Part shown: positions 22,121 through 33,105 of the stretch, in pieces
Position numbering within the stretch: position 1 is the first letter of the stretch
Layout: each line of letters begins with the position of its first letter
Assembly: GCA_009602725.1 (NCBI GenBank)
Contig: WELB01000008.1
Coordinates: forward strand, 181,048 to 242,233
Direction: 5' to 3'
Length of the DNA stretch: 61,186 nt
Source of the DNA: Spirogloea muscicola
Taxonomy: Eukaryota; Streptophyta; Zygnematophyceae; Spirogloeales; Spirogloeaceae
Program-made: the position numbers and the translations under genes
Notes under the pieces: generated by a model
The model's database searches: none
What the model was told of the DNA's origin: nothing
The model's input: the letters and a program-made list of their open reading frames with translations, nothing else

Positions 22121-25100
22121 TCACCGCACGTTAGGGTCAAACTCGCCCAGGTATATCTGCTTGTCGCTTGAGCATGATCCAATGATGGGCTCCATTGGGT
22201 GGAAAGCCGCCTCATTGACTGACCCCACGTGGCCTGGCAGCTGCACTCAAGCAGGGAAGGTGCACATTGTCAATATGCTGCGCCTCAACCCCAAGATGGT
22301 TGCACAAGCTTGGCACCCGTCTGACTCAAAATTTCAGAAAAGTACAAATCTACAACCTCACACATTCTCAAATGCACAACCTCACACTTCTGACAACTTG
22401 ACCGACTACTGAGGTCTGCATTTGAGATTACCAAGCCCTTGAAGCGACAAGTTAACGCGCATGGGAGAGAGTCTATCAGCTACGGCAGTGCTGACCAGCC
22501 TGAAGAGCCTGTGCATTCATAGTTTAGGTCTGACCATTTGGTCCATATATGAAATCAATATTTGGACCAATAGTTGGACGAAAACGTCCACTGGACGGCA
22601 GGAATTAGCATTGGTCATGTCCCTCGCATGAGCCCTTCAGACTGGGACAGAGGAGGATCAGACAGTGCAAACCTTGTACAAGATCCTTGCTGACTCGGCA
22701 TCCCAGATGTAGACCATGCGGTCAGAGCTCCCTGCTGTCACACGGCTGCCATCTGGTGACCAGGCGCAGCGGAGGAGGTTCTTCTCAAAGTTGTGCTGGT
22801 GGCCGACAAACGTCCTCATGCACCGGTCCTGCATGTGAGCGAGCGGAAACAGGCAACAAGCTTATGGACGTAACACGTGGATCACATGAGTACCTGGCGC
22901 GCCTTGATGGACCACTATGTAAGACACTACAGTAATTTAAGTATTGATCGCCTTCAAGGTGGCGTATGGTTGATAAGCATTGAATAAGAGTAGCAAGTAC
23001 TAACTACCAGTCTAAAGCCAGGGTTGCACCCTCCCCACAACAGGCTTGGACAGAGTTTTATGTAAGTGAGGCTGCATGAAATGCGGACCCTGAAGGTGAT
23101 CACGACCACTTGAACAAGCTTTAAGTGATGAAATCCACCATAGAGAATGAGACATTGGCTGACTTGGAGCGTGAGAGTGGTACCTCAGGTGCATACGGTC
23201 GCAAATCCCAGAGCCGCAGGGTGCAGTCCATGGAGTTGGTGAGCAGGAAGGAGCCATCCGGGCTGAGGCTCATGCCCGTGATGCTGTCACCGTGGCCTCG
23301 GAGCACCAACGCGACCTCGCCCTGCCGAAGGTCCCACACCTTCACGTCGTTGTCAATGCCGCCAGTAAAGATTTTGTCGGCGTTCTCCGAAAACGATACC
23401 GCTAGGACCTGCATCAGAGAAGAGGCAATGCAGGAACTCTGTCAGTGGGCTCCTAACAACGCCTACCCCTGGCTGGGTATTGACACGCACCAGCCAAGCA
23501 CACCAGCCAAGCACGTCCTTTCGGGCTGTGTGCTCAAAGACCTCGTTAAGTCACAACTGATGGCCATGTAGGAAAGCAGAAGAGATACTGACTGGAAGAG
23601 ATGCGACGCCAGGAGAAAGTCAACCCTAGTGCCATTCAAGCAACTCTTGAGGACCAATTGCTGTGGACTGACAATGACTTGCACACTCCTCACAGGGACA
23701 GTCCTAAGGTCAGAGTTCAGTCTTCATTGCCACTTGAGAGCGGGAGGGTCACCCACTTGGTACTTGTCGGGGAATGACTGCAGGCAGCTGCGCTGGCGCT
23801 GGTCCCACAGCTTGGCCGTACCGTCATCGGAGCCGCTCACGATGAGGGGCGGGCCTTTGCTGGACGGGCAGATGCTGTTCACAAAGCTTGAATGCTCAGC
23901 CATCTTCTTGGCCTGCTCGCAGAAGACAGACCAAGAAGCCCCACAACCGGTGGCTGGTTAACAAGTGGCTAAAGCAGACTGCCAAGCTTGGCATGCACGG
24001 GTGAAATGCACGGCTACCCATGAATCTTATAATGTCCACTATGTCTGAACAAGACTGGCCGCGAATGGAGGGAGTAAGAGTACATAGCTCGAGTTGGACA
24101 CACGACGCTGCTTTCTGGATTGAGAGTGGCAGAGGCCCCCAAGATGCCAAAGTTGTCGAGGACCTCGGCAACCAAGCAATAAACCCCTAAGCCTCTAACC
24201 CTGGTATCAAAATCCTGTGTTTCACTCGGATGGAGAACATGGAGGGTGCCTCTGTCAAGTAACGCAGTAGTTACCTGCTTCCCAGTCTCGGCGTCCCACA
24301 CCCGGATGGTGTTGTCGGGCCCCGCAGAGAGTACACGAGTGCCGTCTGCAGACCAGTGCACGTCCAGAACGGCATTCTTGTGGCCGCGCAGGACCATGTA
24401 GTTTTGGCAGTCGCCCTCCGTCCTCCACAAAACTGCCCCAAGCGACACAGCATGCAAGGGCGGCAGAGAGAAGAGCTTGTCAGCGAGTGCGGCGCTGCTG
24501 AAGGTCCAGGGAGCTACGCTCGTCTACAGCTGCACCTTCAGTGGAAGCAACGGCACGGCGAGGTGACGGCGAGAGAGCCAGCGGTCCTCACAGACGTCTT
24601 TGTCCTGCGAGCCCGACGCAATGGTCTTGCCGTCGGGGCTGAACTTCATGCAGAACACGGCTGCCTGCAGGGAAGCTCCGCGGGCACGGCTCGGCACGGC
24701 TCAGCATGGCCAGGCCCTTCCGCGGCCTCGAGCTCAGCATGCAGCAGTAATGGGTTCAGGCCCCATTGCTCCGAGCAGCAATTCCACGCCACCGTTACGA
24801 AGTGGGCGAGCCCAGGTTACCGTAACACGGACGGCGGACTCCGACGCTAGCGGCTGAGTGCAAGACGTCGTCCCACGAGGGTTACGGGGAGCTCCGGCTG
24901 TCACAAGCGAGGCTGGGCTGGCCATGCAGCACGGCAGCGGCGGGGTGGGTGTCGAAGGACGGGACGGCGGCACACCGCGTGGCCGGTGAGGAGCATGATG
25001 GGCGACTCCAGGCTGGACGTCCGCCGCCCGCCCTGCTCCACAGCGCGCGGCCGCCGTCAGCCCCGCGGCAGCCGCTGTTAAGGGCTAGGGTTTAGGGTTA

Positions 25101-25409
25101 GGGGCTCAGGAGTTTAGGGTCTAGGCCCGCCGCGGCGGCTGGGACCGGAGCAGGGCGGCGGCGCCCGCGCTTCCGCCACTCCCAGCTGCGGCGGGCGCGG
25201 AGTGCAGGCGCAGGAGGCGCGCGCTCACATCCTTGGCCGCCGCGAGCTGCTTGCCGCCGCCGCTGGCCGCCGCCGGCGCTGCCGTCGCCGTTGGCGACGC
25301 CGGCGAGCTCCAAGGCCGTGCGCTGCCGCTTGGCCGGCACCAGCTGCTGTCCCAGCGCCTCGCCGCCGCCGCCGGCGTCCTCCTCCGGCGGCCGTTTTGG
25401 CGCGAGCAT
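22121..25409 (-). CDS. SNRNP40: U5 snRNP 40 kDa protein, WD40 repeat splicing factor
   Basis: SNRNP40 (U5-40K, Prp8-binding) is a WD40 propeller subunit of the U5 snRNP and the spliceosome. Exon 1 (25229-25409) starts MLAPKRPPEEDAGGGGEALG and contains LVPAKRQRTALELAG, matching the LVPVKRPR block of the family N terminus. Later exons: 24976-25030 (SPIMLLTGHA); about 24597-24666 (VFCMKFSPDGKTIASGSQDK); 24275-24440 (MVLRGHKNAVLDVHWSADGT, IRVWDAETGKQ); 23757-23910 (SDDGTAKLWDQRQ); 23184-23409 (GGIDNDVKVWDLRQGE, SLSPDGSFLLTNSMDCTLRL); 22673-22837 (HNFEKNLLRCAWSPDG, DRMVYIWDAESARILYK); and 22121-22240 (GSVNEAAFHPMEPIIGSCSS, DKQIYLGEF), ending in TGA at 22121. The order and spacing match the full-length family, with seven WD units. 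Intron 1 carries telomere-like sequence. Confidence 0.95.
25081..25127 (+). repeat. Short degenerate telomere-like repeat in SNRNP40 intron 1
   Basis: The stretch contains AGGGTTTAGGGTTAGGGG and, further on, GTTTAGGGTCTAGG: degenerate copies of the plant-type TTTAGGG unit within 50 bp. It is an interstitial relic, not a chromosome end, because coding exons flank it. Confidence 0.7.
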
Positions 25410-25868
25410 GGCGCCAGCTGCGGCGTCCCGCGCGGGTGGGGTTTTACGGGAGCCCGCTGTCGCCACGTCGGCGCCGGAGTCCACGTGAGCTACCCACCTG
25501 CCTGGGTGGCGGCCACGCTGGCGGCCGAGGTGGCAATTCCCGAAGGGGCGGGCGGCGCCGCGAGCGGCACATGCCGCAGGAGCGCCCGAGGGAGCGGGTG
25601 CCGTGACAAAGCAAGCGGTACGTACTATGAAACATATCTTGTTCAAGTTCAGTCGACGAAGGGCGAGAGAAAAAAATGCGGCTGCTAACAATAACGAATC
25701 GGCTGTAAAGTGCCAGCCAGATGCATACAGGTGTTCATGACGGAGCCAAAGGCTAGGCAGACAGGGCGCCCTTAATACCCCTGTCAGCAGGTAGGAAGTC
25801 AGATGAGCTGAGGGGACAACCGCGCTGCGCAAACCAGACGCTGCTGCAAGGGCGCGACCAGCCCGGCG

Positions 25869-26960
25869 ATGCAAACCAAGAGAACAGAGAAGAGAGAAGG
25901 CGCGCGGTCGCATGGCCTCGTGAAAATTATTCCAAAATAGAAGAAGAAACAGTAGAGAAGAGGCGCGCGGTGTGCATGAAATGGTAGGGTGGCCAACTTA
26001 AGCCAACACACTCTTCAGCCAAGAGCTAGTGCAAATTTCGGGGCTACATAAGGGCTGTACTAAAGTGGCTAGTATAACAGAAGAAAGAGTACTTCAAATT
26101 AGAGATAGTGGCTGCGAGAAGGCCAGGCAAGAACAACTACACAAGGTTCATAAGGGACCGGAATACGGAACTACTCTCCGTAAACTTCGCAAATGAACGC
26201 TCGACAGAACCCGGATAACAAATGCAGATCAGAGAAAGTAGAGGGCGGAATTGTGTTGACCTGGCGAAAGCCGGAGGTAGCAGCCAAGGCCCAGCCTGCC
26301 TGCAAGTGGACGGCAGAAGGGGGCAATAGGCTGTGAAAGGCGGCCCAAAAAGGACTGACAAGGTCCGAAAGGGGCCGGAAAGTCCTAATGCAGACAGTTA
26401 GGCAAGTGGCTACCGTAATTGGTTGCTCACATTATAGAAGAGAGGCCAAGCAGAGCCAGTGCATAATTGTACAGAAAATGCACGCAAAGTGCCAAAATTG
26501 GGGCTACATGAAGCGAATGCGGAAACCAAGGCTGAGAGGTGCTTGAAAGAGAGGAACAGCGCTTCCAAATTGACTGGTGGCTGAAGAGGCAGGGCGACAG
26601 CACAGCTGAAGGAGATAGGGCGCACGATGCACATGGTCTGACAGGGAGGCCAGGGCGAGCCAGTACACTTTCCAAGCTCAGGGGCAAAAGAGAAAATCTA
26701 GCTCTTTCAGGGGGCCGGGGGCTGTGAAAGCCAGCCCAGAAAGAATAGCGCGTCCAAAGTGACTCTCTCAGCCACCGGTGGTTGTGAGAGGTCAGCCCAA
26801 GAAAATGGAGAAGGTCTAAAGCGGCCGGATGGCGCAAAAAGCAAGATACTACAGAAAGAACGGACAAGGTCCAAAGATATGGACCCCATAAACAATAGGG
26901 GCTGGGAAGGCCAGCCCAAAGATATGGACAAGAGGGCCGGAAGGCGCCAAAAAGACAGCT
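25869..26960. repeat. Cluster of dispersed repeat modules upstream of SNRNP40
   Basis: The region holds successive diverged copies of both modules. GAAGGCGCGCGGTCGCATGG (25897) and GAGGCGCGCGGTGTGCATGA (about 25960) are module 2, followed by GGCCAACTTAAGCCAACACA. From 26550 to 26960 there are repeated units of the form GTGAGAGGTCAGCCCAAGAA, GGACAAGGTCCAAAG and AATAGGGGCTGGGAAGGCCA. All long frames here are made from repeat sequence. No gene is supported. Confidence 0.75.
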
Positions 26961-27484
26961 AGGCGAATGAAGGAAAAGAGGGAATGCACATTCGGCATAC
27001 ACAAATGGAAGCTTTAGTCTCGGGGAGGCTGTGGGACCGAAGCAGTAACTGACTGGAAGCCCGCGCCTGACATCAAGCGGCGTTGAGCAACAAACAGATC
27101 AAGCCCAAGTCGCACGGCACAATGCTCGCTTTTGACAAAGCCATTCCTGACTAGATCCATACGCGCCAATACCAACACTAAGATTGTACGAATCTCTGAC
27201 TAAACTTGCACATGAGGCATGCTGGTAAGCTTCCAAAAAGTGTGCTTTTAAGACAACGGTGCAATCTCTGGCAGCTGCCTAGCCAACCACCAGAAAGCTG
27301 GTGGCAGGGCCTGTGGGCTGAAACTAGATTGCATGGTGGGGAGCTACATTGCTCCCATTTCTTTATTTTACGCCTGCGTCCACATGGGATGCAAGTATTG
27401 TTTATTCTCTTACAGCTAGACCTGGAAACGCCTAGGTCCAGCCGCATGATGAACCTACTTCTAGCACATTTTGGACAGTCCAGC
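26961..27484. other. Spacer between repeat cluster and bHLH gene
   Basis: Probable 3' UTR of the bHLH gene plus spacer. Frames on both strands lack motifs; nothing else is recognised. Confidence 0.4.
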
Positions 27485-29983
27485 TTAAGCGCCACAAGGA
27501 GAGTCTCTCTGTGCCGCACTTTGCTCTACATGGGCCACCTCGGTGGCTTCCAAGATGCACCCCTCTCCTTGGGTGCCAACTTCCCGACGATACTTGAATG
27601 CCTGCAGGGGGTCCTGCTCAGTAGCTGGCTCGTCGTCCTCCTCGATACCACCATCCTGCCAGCCCTCATACTCTGCTGCATCCGCGTCCTCATCCACTGC
27701 AGACTGGCTGTCGGCACCCCTATCCTGTGCGAGTCTTTCCTCTGCACCAGCGTTTCTAGCTCCACCACCCACTTCTGACCGGCGCTCCGAGAAAGTGCGC
27801 GCCACCCCCTGTACGCAGCGGTGGCAGCGGGCGGCCTCGGCCGCGGCCTCCACTTGGCGCAGGCGGGCGAGATTGACTTTCAGCTTGACTTGCAGATACT
27901 TGATGTAATTGATTGCCTCGTCAAGCATTGACGCCGTGTCCATCTTGCTGCCTGACGGCACAAGCTGCTGTAGTATTTGGATGCGCTTGCTGATGCGGTC
28001 CCGCCGCTTGCGCGCTGCGACAGACTGCGGGTCCGTGGCCGTGCCCCGCTTCTGCCGGCCGGTACTTGCCGCCTTCAAACACCCGGGGCTATTGGCATGC
28101 CAGTCCTCGGCTTCAGGACTTGCTACGGTAGTGAAGGGATCTTGCTTGCTGTGATCACTGTTTACTTTGACGGCCAAGGCGCCCCCCTGCATACTGCCTG
28201 CTGCTACTGCCATGGAGGCAATGGCTCTTCTTTTTGCGGGAGGCTCCATGGCCGCCCCTGGCAAGCTGGTAGGCCCACCAACCTCTTTTCTCCTCCTGCT
28301 GGTAGGCCCACCAACCTCTTTTCTCCTCCTGGCGCCGCTGTAACCGCCGGTACCCCTATTGCCGCCATCATGCTGCAACACCTTCACTTTTGCGCTGCTC
28401 GCGAAGTCTCCCTCCTCATCCTCATCATCCTGCTCCTCATCAAGTGCTCCTTGCACTCCCCCCCTGGCCATGCTGCCGCCCTCCTCCCAATTGCAAGCGA
28501 GCCTGTCATACAACGTCGTCTGGCTCGCTGGGCTGCCAGTGCTGTGCTGATTCCCTGCCAGAGCATCGCTCACCCACAGCTGCGGATGGCTGCTGCAAGA
28601 TCGCAGAAGCAAGCTCTGTGTTAATAACGAGTAGCTGCCACTCACTATTGCATGGCTGTGGTGTGTTCAATCTCACACGCACACGTGTATGCACAGCACA
28701 GGGCTAGACTGGAGGGGGGGGGGGGGGGACAGAGCGATTAGAGCGCATTGTGGGCGATGAATATGAAACAAGGCAAGCTCTATTCATGTGCCATATTGGG
28801 AGGCAGCTAGTCACCTGGGGAGCGCGGGCAAGGAGCCAATGTCGCGCGGCGCGGCGGGCGACGACAATGGCGGCATCGTGGCAGCAGTAGTTGCGCCTTG
28901 CCCTTTGGCCGAGGTATTACCCAGCAAGATGTTAGCGGCGTCCCCAAGCGGCGGCCAGAGGGCCGTCGATGCAGGCCTGCTGTCAGTGGTGGTAAGCTCG
29001 GCAGCCTTTACGGCGGAGCCGATGATGTCAGACAGCAAGTTGCTTGTGTCACTGGCCGGGTGGGAAACGAAGTGTGGGAGGCCCCCATCCTGGTTGCCGG
29101 CATCCTCGTAGAGCAGAGCGCTCATAGTAGAGTTGCCAAAGGCGTCCTCACTGCCAGCAGTGGGGCAGCCACCACCGCAGTGGCCGTTGCCAAGAAGCTC
29201 CTTGTCCAGAAGGTCCTGCCACGGGCCAGACCCACGCCTGCTTTCCAAGAGGTACCGAGGTGCGAATGGAGGGGTCAACGGCGACCCCAGTGTCACGTCG
29301 TAAGGTTGTCCGTCGCCCATGGCCGTAACGCGTGACGGCAAATGTGGCAGGGTCTGGGCGGCTGGCAGCCAATGCTGCCGCTGCCGAGGATTTCCTGGCG
29401 GCCCTCGCCAAGGAAGAGCCCGAGCAGCACTGATAGTGGCGACAATTCGGCGGTGATGGCAGTAGTAGTGGTCGGGCCCGCAACGGTCAGCAGCCGCTGC
29501 GCGAGGTCGCCGGTGAGCGCCGCGACGGCATGCTCGCGAGTGGGCGGAAGGGGCCGGCAGAGGCGCGCGCTGCCGGCTTGGAGCTCGCGGGCGGCGTCGC
29601 CCAGCAAGCTGTGCAGGGCGGCCAGCGCTGGGGACGGCGCTGGCGAGGAGTTCGCGGCGGTCGATGCCTGCACCAGCAATGAAAAACGGCATGGCGGAGA
29701 TCAGCCGCCGTGTTGACGAGCTCGGCCGTGCAAGCGGGCGAGGACTCGATCGCCACAACGCGGCTGCTTCGGTCCTGCGAATGCAATCGAGCAGCGTTAC
29801 CTGGTGGAGGTAGTGGGGAGACAGGTGGGCCGGAGCGGCGGCTGCGGCGGCGCCGCTGCCTTCGAGCAAAGTGCGGAAGGCGGCGACGGAAGACGGCGAG
29901 AGGCAGAGGGCCGGGGCCGCAGCTGCTGCTGCCTCAGCGCGCGGATGGTGGGTGGGGCCCGAGGCGGCGTCGGCGCCGTGCAT
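27485..29983 (-). CDS. Class VIII-like basic helix-loop-helix transcription factor
   Basis: The DNA-binding domain lies at about 27870-28030 on the minus strand: [20 protein letters not shown] followed by [20 protein letters not shown] and [14 protein letters not shown]. The basic region has the R-x-R-R type E-box contacts, and the loop [11 protein letters not shown] is typical of plant group VIII (RSL and HECATE types). N-terminal to it are an acidic stretch ([14 protein letters not shown]), a duplicated [11 protein letters not shown] segment and a PPAKRR basic patch. The C terminus is acidic and ends SPCGA before TAA (27485). Upstream exons are inferred: start at 29983 ([14 protein letters not shown], with HLSPHYLHQ before a GTAACG donor), an Ala/Leu-rich exon at about 29300-29670, and an exon ending at 28815 ([13 protein letters not shown]). 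The bHLH exon is certain; joining it to the 29983 start is a model. Expected to be nuclear. Confidence 0.8.
28265..28330 (-). repeat. 33-bp in-frame tandem duplication in the bHLH exon
   Basis: Two identical 33-bp units (28265-28297, 28298-28330) encode [11 protein letters not shown] twice on the minus strand, just N-terminal of the bHLH domain. The length keeps the frame. Confidence 0.95.
28714..28728 (+). repeat. Poly(G) run of 15
   Basis: A homopolymer in an intron of the bHLH gene, prone to length error in sequencing. Confidence 0.9.
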
Positions 29984-30149
29984 GGCGGCCGGCGGGACGA
30001 GGGAAGTGGTGGTGGAGCTGGTGGGCGCTCGCGGAGGGAGGCAGAGGAGCGGGGCGGGGGATGGTGTCAGGGACGAGGCGCGGCGCGGCGGCGGAGGTGG
30101 TGCTGCCGCGGTGGTCTGGCCCGCAGTGGGCGGAGGGGCTCTCTCTCTG

Positions 30150-30290
30150 ATACGTAGCTGCTTTGTTTCTTTGTGTGCTTGTTTTCTTTATCGCTTCCCC
30201 TGGCCCCCTTCTCGTACTCTGTTCATTCTTCATTGGGCTGGCTTTTCCAGCCCCTATCCTCAATGGGCGGGCACTTTCTCTCGCTGCAGC
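30150..30290 (+). repeat. Dispersed hairpin repeat with partial foldback arm
   Basis: It starts TACGTAGCTGCTTTGTTTCT, which matches the foldback arm at 61146-61165, runs through CGCTTCCCCTGGCCCCC and TTCTCGTACTCTGTTCATTC, and ends with the hairpin GGGCTGGCTTTTCCAGCCCC and CTCAATGGGCGGGCAC. This copy links the arm of the foldback element to module 1 in one unit. It sits about 165 bp upstream of the bHLH start. Confidence 0.9.
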
Positions 30291-31154
30291 GCACTCCTGA
30301 CACGTCCCCCCGCAGCTTGTGGGCCCCCCCCCCCTTCTTCGTCTGCCCCATGAGGGATGTGCTTTGCCTCCGCACTAATAAGCGGTTCCGGGCGCTCGTT
30401 GCCCCCATGCACGCCTCTTCTGAGATCTGGGCGCTGGAAGCGGGCCCCCGCCTAGCGAGCACGCAGTGAGCCACCATCCTTCGCGGTGCTTGCACAGGGC
30501 TGTCGCTTCAGCGCTTGCCGGCCCCTTCGGAAGAGCCCTTTCTCTTTCTCAATGGGCGAGCACTTCCTCTTATCCTCGACGGGCGAGCCCTTCTTCTTTG
30601 GGAGAGCCCTTCCCTGTATTGGCTTGAATTGGCCTCCCTTTCAATTCATGCGCCCCGCGCGCCTTCTCTCTTCTGGACGGAGCTGCTTTCTTTCCTGGCG
30701 CCCCCGGGCGCAAATCTGAGTACCGATCTTCTTCTTTACTTTGCCTTTCGCCCACCCCCAACCCGACCGTTGGCGCGCCCGCGCTTGCCCCCCGCGCCCG
30801 CGCCGCCGCCGCCGCCGCCGCGGCGGCGGCGGCGGTCCTTTCGCCCCCCGCTGCCGCCGGCTGGCGAGCTGGCGCCGACGAGCTCATGGCCGCGCCAGGC
30901 CCCGGGGCTTCTTCGGGCGCCACGCTCAAGGCCGCGCCAGACCCTGGCCCCGCCCCTCTGGTTGCCTCGCCGCTGCCGAGTTCCCCCGGTCACCCTCGGC
31001 TGGGCAGCAGTTCCCCGTGCCTGCGCCAGCGACAGCTGCTCCTCCCGACGCTTCAAGCCCCGCGGCGGCGGCCTCGGGCGCCCCGGCCTCCTCTACCCCG
31101 GCGGGAGCCGAGCTCGTCCTCCCCTACCAAGCGCCTCCTGTCTTCACGGGCAGC
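30291..31154. other. GC-rich region with repeat copy, cut by a single-N join
   Basis: Strongly GC-rich, with CCG microsatellites near 30800-30835. A plus-strand frame at about 30990-31154 (SPSAGQQFPVPAPATAAPPD) is Pro/Ala-rich and could be a first exon, but it is open on several frames and runs into the N at 31155. No family is recognised. Confidence 0.4.
30541..30676 (-). repeat. Dispersed repeat: module 1 fragments plus module 2
   Basis: CTCAATGGGCGAGCAC and a second GGGCGAGCCC fragment are followed by GGCTTGAATTGGCCTCCCTT and GCGCCCCGCGCGCCTTCTCT, the reverse complement of module 2. Confidence 0.8.
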
Positions 31155-31155
31155 N
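31155..31155. other. Single undetermined base at a second composition break
   Basis: One N divides GC-rich sequence on the left from AT-richer, coding-like sequence on the right, the same pattern as at 18710. It is probably an unsized contig join. Confidence 0.7.
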
Positions 31156-31520
31156 AAATGACAATCTGGAGGACACTTTTGAGATTCACCGTTATGCCAA
31201 GGTCCACCAGGTTTTTGACATACATGGCATGCTACGAGTCCACCATGCCTGACTTGGACGGCTTGGCTGAGGTACCCAAAACATAAATTAGCTACTTAAG
31301 AGATTGACCAGTGATCTGTTTGGACCTTAATTTCGGCGCACCTGTCCCTGTATCTGTTTTAGGATCGCGAATAAATGGCCGGCATCCACTGTGGTCGGCA
31401 TACCATTGATGACAAATCCCGCATATGTGTCATCACAGTCGCTATTGGCGGGGTTCTCAATCTCATGGAGACGGAGGGAAGTTCTTCCACTTTGCTTGTA
31501 GCTCTTCAGGCCCTCCTACC
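31156..31520 (-). CDS. Fragment of an unrecognised gene truncated at the 31155 join
   Basis: On the minus strand, about 31350-31500 reads SLRLHEIENPANSDCDDTYA followed by GFVINGMPTTVDAGHLFAIL, then a GTGCGC donor after LKQIQGQ. Nearer the join, about 31156-31235 reads MYVKNLVDLGITVNLKSVLQ. Both look like conserved helical protein rather than chance frames. A TAG at about 31244 lies between SAKPSKSGMVDS and the second block; it is either a 3' splice acceptor or an error. I do not recognise the family. The rest of the gene would lie left of the join and is missing. No clear exon was found right of 31520. Confidence 0.4.
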
Positions 31521-31879
31521 ACTTCCACTGCCTGAAGTCAGGCGCCCAAATGGGCCAGCTTGCACCTTGTCATCTGAGTCACTGGGAGAGCGGGCACAGT
31601 GTGAAGAATGCGGCTGCTGATATTAAAAGTCACTTGAGAGTCAAGCCATCAATGCCCACTACTGCAAGCACCGAGAACCTCAGTAGCATGGACTATAAGG
31701 AAGACTCTTCCAAATGCATGGAGTGCGTAGCCCGTACTGAGTCTCAGCTATTGCTTCACTCCGGACTTTCAAGGCTTGCCAGACTTGAGAGGAAGTCACC
31801 GACTGCTCATATTGTGAGTCTCCAACCTAGCCCGAGGGCGTGCTGGGATGGGCAGATCAAATGGCATCAACTACTACTT

Positions 31880-32045
31880 TTCCCTGGGCTGGCCACTCAC
31901 AGAAAGAAGTGCTCGCCCATGGGGAAGAGGGGCAAAGCCAGCACAAAAAAAATGGACAATGTCCAAAGCCAAGAGAGAAGGCGCGCGGTGCGCATGAGAT
32001 TGAAAGGGAGGCCAACTCTAGCCTTACACAAATTTCCCTGTTTAA
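31880..32045 (+). repeat. Dispersed repeat, copy with both modules in order
   Basis: Module 1 (AAGTGCTCGCCCATGGGGAA, AAAGCCAGC, AATGGACAATGTCCAAAG) runs directly into module 2 (GAGAAGGCGCGCGGTGCGCA, TTGAAAGGGAGGCCAACTCT, AGCCTTACA). This copy shows the two modules belong to one element of roughly 160 bp. Confidence 0.9.
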
Positions 32046-32349
32046 CTGGGTAATGAGCTGACTAGGGAGGACACTAATATCCCCGAGTGAGCTCATGCAT
32101 ATAAGCCAAAGGAAGAGGTGCCGAAAGCCATCACCATGCCATCGCATCACAGCCATCGCCCTCTTCCCTCCTGCCATTGCTGCTTCCTCAACCTCCTCTA
32201 GCAGCTCCACAAGCGGTACCGGTCGAGTCGACATGGCCCCCGTCAGCACGGCTCCCCCCGCTCTGTGGCACCTCCGGCCCTCCTAGTATAGGGCGTCTTT
32301 TCATGTAGCCACATTCTTTGCGCTGCATTCTTTGCACTTTCTGCATTTT

Positions 32350-32425
32350 CTGCCTGAACAATGTAATGGCTTGAATTGGCCTCGCTTTAATTTCATGCGC
32401 ACCGCGCGCCTTCTCTCTCTTCTTG
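32350..32425 (-). repeat. Dispersed repeat, module 2 only
   Basis: GGCTTGAATTGGCCTCGCTT, then TCATGCGCACCGCGCGCCTT and CTCTC: the reverse complement of module 2. Confidence 0.85.
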
Positions 32426-32779
32426 ATCTACGATAAGTATCTCCCAGCCGGCGGGCCCTGACGGCGCGCCAGGCGGGGCGGGCGGCCCGAAGCTTGCGCC
32501 CGCCCTGCTCGGCCGCACGGCCGGCGCACGTGCGGCTGGCTGCCGGCCGCAGAATGCCACGTGGTGCCTGCCGCCGTCGGCACGCAGCACGTGCCCGGGG
32601 GCGCCCCAGCTGCCTGACGCGTGGCGGCGAGCCCCGGGGTGGCCCGTCTCCCCGGCGGGCCCGCCGACCGTCAGGCGCGTTGCGTCGCTCGCGTTTATCC
32701 CCCCGGTTAGAGGTTCCTCCAGACGGGGCAGTTTACAGCCGATTTTTCAAATATCAGCAGCCTTTTTTAGACGGGGGCG

Positions 32780-33105
32780 ATGGGCTTTGGGAATGGCCAG
32801 CCCAAACGAGAGGCAAGGGGCACGGTGCCCATGCACAGAGGAAATTGCGCATGCAAAGAACAAGAAGCTCCTCCGATTCACGGCAATGGCAGTGAGAGGC
32901 CAGCTCAGAGGGATGGACACGGTCTGAAAGGGCCAGATGGCGCAGAAAGCAGGATATTCCTCTCCAAGACGGCAGCAAGAGGCGCTCGATAACCTCTAGT
33001 CAGCAAGTGCAAATCAGATTGACTAGAGGGCGGAAAGCGTCGTCCTGAAAAGGTAAGGGGAGGCCAATTCATGCCAATACGCTGCTCAGGAAAAAGCTAG
33101 TGATC
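32780..33105 (+). repeat. Diverged dispersed repeats
   Basis: GGGAATGGCCAGCCCAAACG, then GTGAGAGGCCAGCTCAGAGG and GATGGACACGGTCTGAAAGG, then at about 33060 GGAGGCCAATTCATGCCAAT. These are older, diverged copies of the modules seen at 26550-26960. Confidence 0.7.
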
